Source: Bicyclus anynana (lineage: Eukaryota > Arthropoda > Insecta > Lepidoptera > Nymphalidae). Taken from it: DNA of 64,000 bases. Within the stretch, counting starts at the first letter, position 1, and each line of letters opens with the position of its first letter. A model generated the notes under the pieces. That model was given only the letters and a program-made list of their open reading frames with translations. It made no database searches and was not told the DNA's origin. The position numbers and the translations under genes were made by a program. This document shows, one piece after another, positions 23,098 through 32,820 of this stretch. The stretch covers positions 8,494,001 to 8,558,000 of the forward strand of contig NC_069095.1 in assembly GCF_947172395.1 (NCBI RefSeq). Direction: 5' to 3'.

Positions 23098-23216
23098 TGG
23101 ACATATTACCGTCTACTAGCAGCTATCAAATAAAAAAAAACAGATGGACATCCGAATGTTCGCTAGTGATATTACAAGGGTTCCGTTTTATACTACGTAC
23201 GTTTGGAACCCTGAAA
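23098..23216. mobile_element. Unclassified transposon fragment
   Basis: AAGGGTTCCGTTTTATAC and GTTTGGAACCCTGAA are opposed GGTTCC/GGAACC words common in lepidopteran DNA elements. Too short to classify. Confidence 0.3.
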
Positions 23217-23559
23217 TTAAATCATCCGCAGTTCAGATAATAAGAGTGCAAGCCATCCTCCTCGAGTGATTATTTCAGGGGGCAAAAAAAATCACAATAG
23301 GTTACGAAAAGGTCACATATTATTATAATATCTTTACGTCTTGTAAAACAGCAACCAAATAGACGAAATCTCCACGTAATAACCCGCCCCTCGTTGGCCG
23401 CCTATTACAATCGGAATGAAGAGTTTGGCAAACATTATATTCGCCAAAGCCCCTCGAACCTCGCGACAAGTATTTGCGAATATTACTTTCGATTTAGTGT
23501 TCAGTCTACGAATTCTTTAGATTCTGGGGAAACGTTACAAAAGATCACGTTTTACGTAC

Positions 23560-23640
23560 CACTGTAGCAGATGCCCCGCCGTTTTATCCGTGTACCTACG
23601 TACCGTTCCCGTGAGAATGGGGATGATGACTAGGTTTGAA
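23560..23640 (-). mobile_element. Helitron-like fragment (type 3)
   Basis: GCCCCGCCGTTTTATCCGTG and GTTCCCGTGAGAATGGGGAT match the 3' part of the 43498-43689 copy. Confidence 0.45.
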
Positions 23641-23744
23641 TATATTGATTTTTATGATACATTCGGGTAAATAAGGTCAATGTTAACTTATTTATACATA
23701 AAAAGCAAAGATTGCCTGGATATTTGCAAAATAAATAAGATTAT

Positions 23745-24070
23745 AAAATTTCAAAATCTATTATTTTTTTTATCGTAATTAGATGAAAATTCATACAGTT
23801 TTAGCTTCCTTACATTAAATGTCACATTTTTCAATAAATGAACTATAAACATAAACGCACAAATAACAAAGATATAAGTAATTTTGTTTGAACGCTCATA
23901 CAAACCTAACGATCAGCGAGCCAACGACGTCACTAAATCGTGCCATTTTGTATGGGGCGTTTTTCAGGGATCCGCGGCAGCGCCGCAAATCTGTCCCGAA
24001 AGTAATGATCGCAGATACCCTGTTACTTTTACAAAATTGCTTTGCTATTAGTATACTCTTAATTTATATA
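23745..24070 (+). repeat. Unclassified interspersed repeat, copy 1
   Basis: This matches, in opposite orientation, 42595-42920. Shared blocks include TTGAACGCTCATACAAACCT, CGTGCCATTTTGTATGGGGC and GTAATGATCGCAGATA. Both copies are open over about 25 codons in one frame (NAHTNLTI..PTTSLN, AILYGAFFR). The flanking blocks AAAAATGTGACATTT and AAGGAAGCTAAAA also match. The family is not known to me; it may be the 3' end or gag region of a transposon. Confidence 0.65.
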
Positions 24071-24497
24071 CAATTTAAAAAACTGTCATCATCCCTATTA
24101 TAGTCATAGTCATAGTCATATTTTATTCACAAATGATCATATTAATCGTCTCAAAATCATTATTACTAAACTTAATTATTATTATAAATTATCTTTCTCA
24201 ATAAATTATAAAAATATTTTTAAAATAATTATACATTATAGTACTAACACTATACTTATTTAACAAACTAAATGTCACAAAATTTTATTTTCTAGAAATT
24301 TGTTGTAGCTATAAAAAGCCTTCTCGACAAACCAAGCTTTCTTTTTTTTTTAAAGGATTAATATTGGTTATATTTTTTATACTTTGTCGAATCCCATTAA
24401 AAACTTCCGGACCCATCCCTGTTACTGTCTTCGACGCTTTTTTTAGTCTGTGATATTTGCTTAGAAGTCTATTGGGGTATCGCATTCGCAAGTTACA

Positions 24498-24815
24498 GTC
24501 ATCATCATCATACATCATTATCAGCTGATAGACGTCCACAGCTAGACATAGGCCTATTGCATGGGCCTCCAAGAACATCAGTCTCGAGCCGCCAGCATCC
24601 AGCGGCTCCCTGCAACCCGCTTGATATCCTCGGTCCACCTAGTGGGGGTCGACCAACACTGCGCTTTCCGGTGCCCATTGCCATTTCAGTTTCGCGACTT
24701 GCTGAGCTATATTTGCAGATCATTTCAGATTCGATCACGCAGAGAAACTCCAAGCATATAGCTATCGCCCGCTGAGTGACTTTGAGCCTTTTATTAGTTC
24801 CCATAGTTAGGCCTT
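24498..24815 (-). mobile_element. RTE-type LINE end, antisense
   Basis: On the minus strand it runs from GGGAACTAATAAAAGGCTCA through the GCGGGCGATAGC start junction and the C-terminal block to an ATCATCATCAT tail. It has a deletion of the AGHIVRR region, and frame breaks. A related upstream segment is in the old copy at 2812-3205, so the element really does extend 5' of the common truncation point. Confidence 0.8.
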
Positions 24816-24888
24816 CTTATTTTTCCTTCTGGGCCGTTTCCGCACTTGGCCATGTGATTAGCCATTGTGCGTGATAGTAAGGCATTTT

Positions 24889-25043
24889 TTAGCTCCGTGG
24901 AAATACGGGGATATAATATAGCCAAATAACGTAATAGTCTAATAACGTAGCTTTCTACTGGTAATTAAAAAAAACAAAATTAAAATCCGTCCAGTAAATC
25001 CAGAGATATCTCCTAAAACTTCACAAACTTTACCTATTTATAA
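24889..25043 (-). mobile_element. Helitron-like element (type 3), 3' end decayed
   Basis: Minus-strand copy beginning at AATATTAGTGTAGATTATAA and running through AGGTAAAGTTTGTGAAG and CTCTGGATTTACTGG. It sits head-to-head with the type 2 copy that starts at 25044. Confidence 0.55.
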
Positions 25044-25232
25044 TCTACACTAATATTATGAAGCTGAAGAGTTTGTTTGTTTGATTGAACGCGCTAATCT
25101 CAGGCACTACTGGTCCGATTTGAAAATTCTTTCAGTATTAGATAGCCCATTTATCGAGGAAGGCTATATATTATCCCCGTATTCCTACGGGAACGGGAAC
25201 CACGCGAGTGAAGCCGTGCGGCGTTAGCTAGT
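25044..25232 (+). mobile_element. Helitron-like element (type 2), complete ends
   Basis: TCTACACTAATATTATGAAG to GCGGCGTTAGCTAGT. It is intact in length relative to the copies at 4840 and 53219. Confidence 0.7.
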
Positions 25233-25807
25233 TTATAATATTAGTATAAAATAAGCTGTAGGCTTCTTTTGTAAAATACCTTTAAACAGATCGCTTAAAA
25301 TGCCATCTCGATTCATCACTACCAGGTAGAGGAAGACCGGCTTGTGTTTAAACTAACAGTTAGCGGGAACCTTTACTAGTTAGTTCCAGAATCATGAGTT
25401 TCGATTAACAGTTGGTTATGGTGAGTTCTTTAAAGAAAACCAGCTTTAACGTGCGTTACGTATTAAAGAAAAATATTGATTTTCTTCAACGAAACAAGGC
25501 AAAAAAAAAATACTTATTATTATATGCCTATTAACGTATGAAAAAAATACGGGCTAAAGTCGTGAAATACAAAAATATTACCACTTACCTATCCTGTAAG
25601 AGTAAATAATTGAAATGTATATGTAATTATGTTTAAGAGAGCAAAAAAAAAAAAATAATTTTGGTAAAAAAATTTAGGTTTGTTATTTAATCTTCAAAAT
25701 AATTGATTTTACGGAATATTCAGTTTTGCGTTGTACTATGTTTATTCCGTGGTTTTGTCTAGATCCTTAGACCATAGATCCCGTATTTATATAGCTATTA
25801 GTTCCAT

Positions 25808-26288
25808 CAATATTTGCTAATGTTATGAAGAGGTAAAGTTTGTGGTATTGTAGGGGGTAATCTCTGGTTCTTCTAAACCGATTTTGAAATAAAAATTCTT
25901 TTACCATTAAAAAGCCACGTTATTTGTATGAATTGCCCCGTATTTAGGAACTTTTTTTTTTATTCTTTACAAGTTAGCCCTTGACTACAATCTCACCTGA
26001 TGGTAAGTGATGATGCAGTCTTAGATGGAAGCGGGCTAACTTGTTAGGAGGAGGATGAAAATTCATACTCCTCTTAGTTTCTACACAATCGCACCGGAAC
26101 GCTAAATCGCTTGACGGTACGTCTTTGGTAACTAGCCACGACCTAGACCAATTAAGAAAACCTCAATCGGTCCAGCCGGGGATCGAACCCAGGACCTCCG
26201 TCTTGTAAATCCACCGCGCATACCATTGCGCCACGGAGGCTGTCAACTGTAACTATACTCGGGTAAAACCGCAGGGCGTCGGCTAGTC
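25808..26288 (+). mobile_element. Helitron-like element (type 3) split by a SINE
   Basis: The left part (25808-25951) runs from GCTAATGTTATGAAGAGG to GCCCCGTATTTAGGAAC. The right part (26243-26288) resumes with ACTCGGGTAAAACCGC and ends GGGCGTCGGCTAGT. The 25952-26240 SINE lies between them, so the Helitron is the older insertion. Confidence 0.65.
25952..26240 (-). mobile_element. tRNA-derived SINE family B, full length
   Basis: On the minus strand the head GCCTCCGTGGCGCAATGGTA has an A box, GGGTTCGATCCCCGG is the B box, and TACAAG lies in the anticodon-loop position. The body GGTTTTCTTAATTGGTC is followed by the ACCATCAGGTGAGATTGTAG tail and poly-A. Nine other copies or fragments of this family are in the window. 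Confidence 0.88.
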
Positions 26289-26513
26289 TATCATAATGAT
26301 ATTACATACATTTTTACACCCCACAAGTGAACAAACACACCTGTACCCACGCTGCCCTATGAGCTTGTTAGCGCACACAGCGCGCGCCAGCGTCGACAAA
26401 CATAATCACTTCTACCCGCTTCTAACTCTGTGTAGAGTAGAGCTATTAGAACAGAGATATTTTGTTGAGCTTTTTAGCGGACCTAAGAATCTCTTGTAAT
26501 CTAAGAACTGTAA

Positions 26514-26552
26514 GTGATGACCAGATAGCGCTGTGGACATGACCTCTGCCTA
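26514..26552 (+). mobile_element. SINE family A head fragment
   Basis: GTGATGACCAGATAGCGCTGTGGACATGACCTCTGCCT resembles the A-box end only; the rest is replaced by the hairpin element at 26560. Confidence 0.4.
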
Positions 26553-26559
26553 TACCTTG

Positions 26560-26639
26560 AAAATATATGGGAATGACATTCATTGCCGACAGGTCACGTG
26601 ATCGAGTTGCCGATGGCATCTGTCATTCCTATACATTTT
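26560..26639. mobile_element. 80-bp palindromic mini-element
   Basis: AAAATATATGGGAATGACAT and the reverse complement of the right end, AAAATGTATAGGAATGACAG, pair over about 30 positions with some mismatches. The inner loop contains GGTCACGTGATC. The size is that of a minimal MITE. Confidence 0.6.
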
Positions 26640-26743
26640 GTTAGTTTTCGGAGCGTTAGCGTTTGTAGAAAGAGAATCGATGGGCTAAGGCCTTTTAGTA
26701 TTAATGAAAGCTAAAAGTTTGTCAGCTCTTACTCCTATCATAC

Positions 26744-26938
26744 ATTACTACTAGATATTATAAAGAGGTAAAGTTTGTAGTGTTGCAGGGATAATCTCTA
26801 GATCTACTGAACCGATTTTAAAAATTCTTTTACCACTCGAAAGCCAAGTTATTTGTTAGTATCATAGGCTATATTTTATCACCATATTCTCTTGGGGACG
26901 GAAACTAGGCGGTTGAAATCACGAGTCGACTGTTAGTT
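26744..26938 (+). mobile_element. Helitron-like element (type 3)
   Basis: AGATATTATAAAGAGGTAAAG start, GGATAATCTCTAGATCTACTG core, and a decayed GAGTCGACTGTTAG end in place of CTAGT. Confidence 0.55.
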
Positions 26939-27132
26939 TTATAACAATTCTGTAAAGTAAATAATTACCCATGTATTTATTTGGTTACCTATTTATTTTT
27001 CATAAATACACTGCGATGTCGTTGTATGAGTTAATTAGCGCATAGCTAACACAATGTATCTACTTAGAGAAATAAATAGATGCTGCATCTATCGCTGCAT
27101 AGAGTAGACATACCATAGAGACTTATGAGATG

Positions 27133-27490
27133 ACTAGCGGACGCCCGTGACTTCATCCGCGTGGAATTCTGTTTTTCACAAATCCCGCGTTAACCATGGA
27201 TTAGCCTGCATGGATATAGCATTGATATATATCATGGAAAAGTAGCCTATGTGTTAAACCAGAGTAAATCTATTTTCATTCCAATTTTCAGCCAAATCAC
27301 CGCAAAATTTACAAAGTTTTTCATCCCCTATTTTATCCCCTTGGGGGGTAGAATTGATAAAAATCCTTTCGTAGCGGATAGCATCATAGCATCTACCCGC
27401 ATGCTAAATTTCAGCCCGATCTGTCCAGTGGTTTGGGCTGTGCGTTGATAGATCACTATGTCAGTCAGTCACCTTTGAGTTTTATATATT
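27133..27490 (-). mobile_element. Helitron-like element (type 4), antisense
   Basis: The plus strand opens ACTAGCGGACGCCCGTGACT, the complement of the CTAGT terminus. It reaches GTCAGTCAGTCACCTTTGAG about 340 bp later. It shares only the terminal 15 bases with type 1 elements, so it is a different family using the same end. Confidence 0.55.
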
Positions 27491-27705
27491 TAAGTAAGTT
27501 TTATTCTTCTCATGATAAGACCCGCCACGCTGCTTCAATGGGGGTTGTCGGGCGAGTTTTAATGTTTGATTATTTTCAACTATTAACGAGGTAATGAACG
27601 AGGTTGACCGCGTCTATGGCAGACCTCGGAGAGCACGTTGAGCCTTCACCACCTACTTCCCAATTTCGGGCTGAGAATTTTAATGAAAATTTCAAAATTT
27701 CGAGA

Positions 27706-28008
27706 TTTTTATTATGCTTTACAAGTATATGATGGTAAGTGATGATACTATCTATCTAAGATGGATGCGGGTTAACTTGATAGGAGTAGGGCGAAAAATC
27801 CACACTCTTTCGGTTTCTACACGACATCGTACCGGAACGCTAAATCGCTTGGCGATACGTCTTTGTCGTCAGGGTGGTAATTAGCCACGGCCGAAGCCTA
27901 CAACCAGCTAGACCTGGATCAATTAAGAAAACCTCCAACCAGCTGGGAATCGAACCCAGGACCTCCGTCTTGTAAATCCACCGCGCATACCACTGCACCA
28001 CGGAGGTC
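27706..28008 (-). mobile_element. tRNA-derived SINE family B, full length
   Basis: Antisense copy with head CACCGCGCATACCACTGCAC, an intact B box region and a diverged tail (TATATGATGGTAAGTGATGA). A tRNA-like stretch at 28055-28110 immediately follows (GACTCGAACCCAGAGCC), probably a remnant of another SINE. Confidence 0.85.
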
Positions 28009-28167
28009 GTCAAAGTAGTAGTAAAGTAGAATGAAAGCTCTGTACCTTATTGTCTGACCCAGACTCGAACCCAGAGCCGAGATACGAAGCTACATACGTT
28101 AACCACTGGAGCAGAAACAAACAATGACATTGTGACAAGGAAAGATATTTAAGCGTATTCTACTTCC

Positions 28168-28405
28168 TACTAATAATAAAAAAGCGAAAGTTTGTATGGA
28201 TGTTTGAATGTATGTTTGGATGTTTGTTTGGATGTTTGTTACTCTTAACGCCGCTACTACTGAACCGATTTGGCTGAAATTTGGAATGGAAATAGATTTT
28301 GTTCTGGATTAACATATAGGCTACTTTCATGCCGAAAAATCCATGGGTCCCGAGGGATTTGTGAAAAACTAAATTTCACGGACGAAGTCGCGGGCGTCCG
28401 CTTGT
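28168..28405 (+). mobile_element. Lep1-like Helitron (type 1)
   Basis: ACTAATAATAAAAAAGCGAAAG to GCGGGCGTCCGCTTGT. A (TGTTTGGA)n expansion lies near the start. The internal words AACCGATTTGGCTGAAATTT and GGGATTTGTGAAAAACTAAA match the copy at 62081. Confidence 0.75.
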
Positions 28406-28850
28406 TCTACATAAATTTTCAGTGCTCTGCATGTTCAGACTAACTTTTAAATACTTGTTAGGTCTAATTTTCAAATGCTTTAGGTACAGAGGAAGAGATT
28501 GAAATAGAGAGAGAGAGTAAAGAGAGTAGGGGCTTGTGCCCGCTATATATCGGCTTTTATTCATAAAAGCGAATATATTATTTTCTTGGTTTCTTAGTAA
28601 GTTACAGAAAAATAATGTATTGATTACCGTATAATTACAACTTGTTATGCATAGACTTTGTTAGTGTTGTTTGAACAAATAGCTACACTTTGTTTTCTGC
28701 TTAATTAAAAATATACCGACAAATAAGCGTAGTAAAACGGCAATGTTAGAACAAGGGCATAATATATACTTATTTATACAAAAAAATATTTATAATCAAG
28801 TAACCAAGATAATCCAACAGCTAGCTCTTCAGTAGGCCTTATCGATTTTG

Positions 28851-29268
28851 AGATGCCTTATAGGTACGACCCAGCGTCAGTTCTGGAAAATAGCAGTGCA
28901 TTGTTCTACTGGGACCGAACGATTATCACTGACAGGTATATTGTAGCCAATAGACCTGATATAGTGCTAGTCGATCGGTCAGTGCGTCGTGCAATAATTG
29001 TTGATATTACTGTTCCACATGACGATAATCTGGTTAAAGCCGAACAGGAAGAAGTATCAAAATATTTGGACCTTGCTCACGAGATTACCGCCATGTGGAA
29101 TGATGTGTCAACTATTATTGTTCCGATCACAGAACAGACATCGCTAAAAGCTTCGACCAACACCTTAAGAAGCTTTCGCTTAACTGTTGGATCAAGAGTC
29201 GGATACAGAAGGCAGTGATTCTTGAGACGGCGCGTATTGTGAGGAGGTTCCTCACTCTGGAGCCCTGA
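28851..29268 (+). pseudogene. Decayed C-terminus of an R2/R4-group-like LINE (restriction-like endonuclease)
   Basis: An open frame (28853-29218) starts PYRYDPASVLEN, then LYWDRTIITD-like sequence. NRPDIVLVDRSVRRAIIVDI follows at about residues 34-53. The R-P-D, 14-residue gap, D arrangement is the hallmark of the restriction-like endonuclease that R2/R4-group elements carry at the C-terminus. KAEQEEVSKYLDLAHEI follows. The homologous end (QKAVILETARIVRRF) continues in another frame to a stop at 29266-29268, so there is a frameshift near 29178. The N-terminus is absent. It is a dead fragment and not a host gene. The exact clade is not decided. Confidence 0.6.
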
Positions 29269-29790
29269 CCACCGGTTGCTTGGGCACTCAAATGTCCCGC
29301 AGCGGGAGGGTTGATTTGTTTTTTATAAATTTTTAATGAAAATTTCAAAATTTTGTAGTGTTGCATTTCCAATTTTGGGCGTTGGAAATAGACCCTCACT
29401 TAACTTATATTTAAGTATATTTGATCGTTTTTTTAACGTGCGTTAAAAATCTCTCATGCGAATGAGGGCTTACTACTACTTACCAAAAAATAACGCGTTT
29501 TAGTTAGCGTCTTGATAAACATAATGAACCGGATTTAATACTGAAGGTATCCGTGATAACAATGTCGGTCGGTACACAACAAAACAGATGCGTAACATTA
29601 GTAAACTAAGCGTTGAAAAAATGATAAATATGTGCTTACGTCACCGCTATACGGACAAAGAATTTATGCAAATATTAACACAATTTTCTTTTGTACGTTA
29701 CCTTATTATGTACTTAAATATATTGTAAATATTATCTGGAAGAATACTAACATTTTATTACATAACATTAAATATATAGTGTACCTGGCG

Positions 29791-30126
29791 ATGGAGCGAG
29801 CTATGCTTGGAGTTTCTCTGCGTGATCGAATCAGGAATGAGGAGATCCGCAGACGAACCAAAGTCACTGACATAGCTCAGCGAGTCGCGAAGCTGAAGTG
29901 GCAATGGGCGGGCCACATAGTTCGAAGAGCCGATGGACGTTGGGGCCCCAAGGTGCTGGAATGGCGACCCCGCACCGGAAAGCGCAGTGTTGGGCGACCC
30001 CCCACTAGGTGGACCGAGGATATCAAGCGGGTTGCAGGGAGCCGCTGGATGCTGGCGGCTCGAGATCGTTGTGCTTGGAGGTCCATGCAAGAGGCCTATG
30101 TCCAGCAGTGGACGTCTATCGGCTGA
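29791..30126 (+). mobile_element. 5'-truncated RTE-type LINE, C-terminal frame intact
   Basis: The best-preserved copy in the window. The 112-codon frame reads MERAMLGVSLRDRIRNEEI, RRRTKVTDIAQRVAKLKWQ, AGHIVRR, VLEWRPRTGKRSVGRPPTRW and ends YVQQWTSIG. This is the region downstream of the reverse transcriptase in RTE-type elements. The start ATG is only the truncation point. The 10-bp direct repeat GTACCTGGCG at 29781-29790 and 30139-30148 flanks it, and a GTAG-repeat tail replaces the usual ATG repeat. The unbroken frame and exact target duplication indicate a relatively recent insertion. Confidence 0.88.
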
Positions 30127-30218
30127 TAAGGTAGGTAGGTACCTGGCGCTACCATGCGACCAACGTCCACCAATCTCGTGAAGAGAAATTGACAAAATTC
30201 TACCAACTGTGACGTGAC

Positions 30219-30281
30219 ACGGCCGAAACCTTCCATCAGCCACACCTGGACCAATTAAGAAAACCTCAATCGGCCCACCGA
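30219..30281 (-). mobile_element. SINE family B fragment
   Basis: GGACCAATTAAGAAAACCTCAATCGGCCCA with the preceding CGGCCGAAACCTTCCATC match the middle of family B in antisense. The tail and head are absent. Confidence 0.6.
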
Positions 30282-30335
30282 CGTATCGACTAAACTAAAA
30301 AGCAAAAAATAACATCGTATTACGATTCTACCTAA

Positions 30336-30615
30336 GAGCCGTGATAGCCCAGTGAATATGACCAATGCTTCCGATTTCGCAGAGCGTAGGATAGAATCCG
30401 GTCCGGAGCATGCACCTCCAACTTTACAGTTGTGTGAATTTTAAGAAATTAAATATCACGTGTCTCAAACGGTGAAGGAATTTTATTAATTCTCTGCGTG
30501 AGTGAGGTCTGCCGATTCGCATGGGCCAGCGTGGGGGACTATTGGCCTAACCCCTCTCATTCTGAGAGAAGACTCGAGCTCAGCAGTAAGCCAAATATGG
30601 GTTGATAATGATGGT
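30336..30615 (+). mobile_element. tRNA-derived SINE family A
   Basis: GAGCCGTGATAGCCCAGTGA head, a diverged B box region, TCACGTGTCTCAAACGGTGA body and GGGTTGATAATGATGG end. A deletion removes the AACATCGTGAGGAAACC block. Confidence 0.85.
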
Positions 30616-31051
30616 TGATACTATTGATCAGTTTAAAGGCGGTGCTAACCCGGTGATGTATTAATTCAATCCATGTCAGGATATCATAATGATTAAGGTT
30701 TTTGAGACAGTGTTCTTTCATGTAGCTCTTGAAACGGCTTAAATTAATACGACACCGGTCAGTCATCCCAGCATAAAGAATAATAATTATTAATAATAGG
30801 TACACCAACCACGCTGCTACATTGCGGGCTGACGGGCATACCTAATTTATAGATCCAAATGATCTTGAAGATCATTGAATTCAGTATAAATTGTTTGATT
30901 CTATTATAACGCTTAGATTTCTCCTTTGGGGACCCTCACAGCTCGTTGGTTACACTCCTCGCTCGTTTAAAATATTCTTGTTTCAAATTTTCGGTATCAC
31001 TTCCATTTTTATAATTATTGTGAAGTTTTGTTGATTTTAATTTTATAAAAA

Positions 31052-31285
31052 TTGCAATGGTTTTTCAATTCAAATCAATTTCCCTTTCACCTTAAAGTTC
31101 TTGCTAAAGTGGATAATATGTTTATCGAATTGAAACTTAAATCATTTGTTACGACACAATATTACGTCGTCAAGGTCCTTGATAAACTTAATGGTATCAT
31201 CACAAAGACGAAAGACGTTTTACGAGCGGCCGCCTTGGAACGCGAGCCTGTCATAGCTAGACATACTTCGTTTCATGAAGACTGA
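31052..31285 (+). other. Unassigned open frame of coding-like composition
   Basis: An open frame of 77 codons, the first in-frame ATG being at 31120, reads through VLAKVDNMFIELKLKSF, VVKVLDKLNGIITKTK and RAAALEREPVIARHT. The lysine and leucine spacing suggests helix. The GC-rich GCGGCCGCCTTGGAACGCGAG segment stands out from its surroundings. No splice context or homology that I recognise. It may be a transposon gag remnant or chance. Confidence 0.2.
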
Positions 31286-31803
31286 AAATACCATAACTAC
31301 AGTAGATAATTATAAAGTTTGAATTGTGGTGAAAGAAGGTAGCAAGTTTCAAGGGTCCTCGATCGAAGTATAAAATATATTTTTTTTATTTACTTTCTAC
31401 GGTATATTATGAGGAATCATGTCACCGGTTGCCAGACTCTTAGCATTTTAAATAAAAAATTCTTTAAAAAAGAATTCTAAAATGTTTTTCGAAGAGTTGC
31501 CGAGAAGCTAGTGACTGGCGACAAAGGAGAATGAATATTATGCAGAGGAAAATATGGAAAAAAACATACATACAGCCGAACATACAACCTGCTCCTTTTT
31601 GGAAGTCGGTTAAAAGTACTAAGTTTACTAAGTTTACTATATATTTTAAAAATAAAAAAAAGCGGCGGTTAAAAGTACGCTATACTAGACGGAACCCTTG
31701 AAACCTTTACCTTTCAAAGCCAGCACAGTCAAAACTCCATAATTTGTTACTGAACTTACCTGTGGTAGAAGCAAACAGTGATTTTAGCCTTCATAAAATG
31801 ACG

Positions 31804-32119
31804 ACATCCGTGGCGCATGGTATGCGCGGTGAATTTACAAGACGGAGGTCCTGGGTTCGATCCCCGGCTGGACCGATTTATATTTTTTTAATTGGTCCAG
31901 ATCTGGCTGGTGGGAGGCTTCGGCCGTGGCTAGTTACCACCCTACCAACACAGACGTACCGCCAAGTGATTTAGCTTTCCGGTACGAAATCGTGTAGAAA
32001 CCGAAAGGGGTGTTTACTTTCATCCTCCTCCTAACAAGTTAGTCCGCTAACATCTCAAATTGCATCATCACTTACCATCAGGTGAGATTGTAGTCAAGAG
32101 CCAACTTGTAAAGAAAAAA
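31804..32119 (+). mobile_element. tRNA-derived SINE family B, full length
   Basis: CCGTGGCGCATGGTATGCGC head, GGGTTCGATCCCCGGCTGG B box, TTAATTGGTCCAGATCTGGC body and GGTGAGATTGTAGTCAAGAG tail followed by A-rich sequence. Confidence 0.88.
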
Positions 32120-32540
32120 GAAGTATGTCTGGCTACCACAGGCCATCAGTCCACCTGGTTTACGATACACATATATATATATAACGTAGGTACAATTTAT
32201 TTACATGCACCTATTGCACAATGTCAACTGTGGAACAGGAAAATTAACGATTGCGTAACTTTATTAGGATACTAGTCGGCTACCACGACTTCCTCGTGGA
32301 AAATACTTACTCTTCGAATTTTAAACAGACTTTCATATAATTTTTCAATCCCCTCCCCTTTTAAAGTAAGCTTAGGTCTCTTAAAAAGTCTACAGTCCGA
32401 CGAGCATTTTCAAGTAAGGTAGGCAATAAACATACATAAACCAACTGAAAAACTTATTCCATAATCCGGATTACTCTTAATCTATAATTATATAATAAAT
32501 ATGTAGGTCAATTCTGTAAGTACATATTTCCAAAATAACT

Positions 32541-32578
32541 ATCAGTATCGACCACTATGATTAGTGATCGATACTGAT
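32541..32578. repeat. Hairpin, 17-bp arms
   Basis: ATCAGTATCGACCACTA (32541-32557) and TAGTGATCGATACTGAT (32562-32578) pair with one mismatch around a 4-nt loop. It is immediately followed by the Helitron-like sequence ending at 32820. Confidence 0.65.
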
Positions 32579-32579
32579 G

Positions 32580-32820
32580 CCAAAAATGCAATCAGTAAAA
32601 TTTTTGTCTGTCTGCCTGTATGTTCGTTATAGAAACAAAAACTACTCGACGGATTCTAACGAAACTTAGTACAAATTATTCTTCATTCTACGGGGCAGGT
32701 TATGGTATACTTTTTATTACGCTACGATCAATAGGAGCAGAGCAGTGAAGGAAAATGTTGGGAAAACGGGAGAAGTTACTCCATTTTAACAGCAATACTA
32801 CTGTAAGGGCGTCCGCTAGT
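32580..32820 (+). mobile_element. Helitron-like element, CTAGT-ending, distinct family
   Basis: Ends GGGCGTCCGCTAGT as type 1 and 4 do. Its interior (TTTTTGTCTGTCTGCCTGTA, ACTCGACGGATTCTAACG) belongs to another family. The 5' boundary is not clear. From 32821 to 34740 I see no supported feature. Confidence 0.45.

Noticed and set aside
28020..28110. tRNA-like stretch considered as a tRNA gene
   Set aside because: Only a B-box-like phrase is present; no cloverleaf can be formed. The SINE heads were rejected as tRNA genes on the same ground of mispaired acceptor stems.
29758..30243. Minus-strand frame of 161 codons
   Set aside because: Antisense shadow of the RTE C-terminal frame; the plus-strand reading has the known family motifs.
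31744..31974. Plus-strand frame of 76 codons
   Set aside because: Reads through the head of a SINE family B copy.
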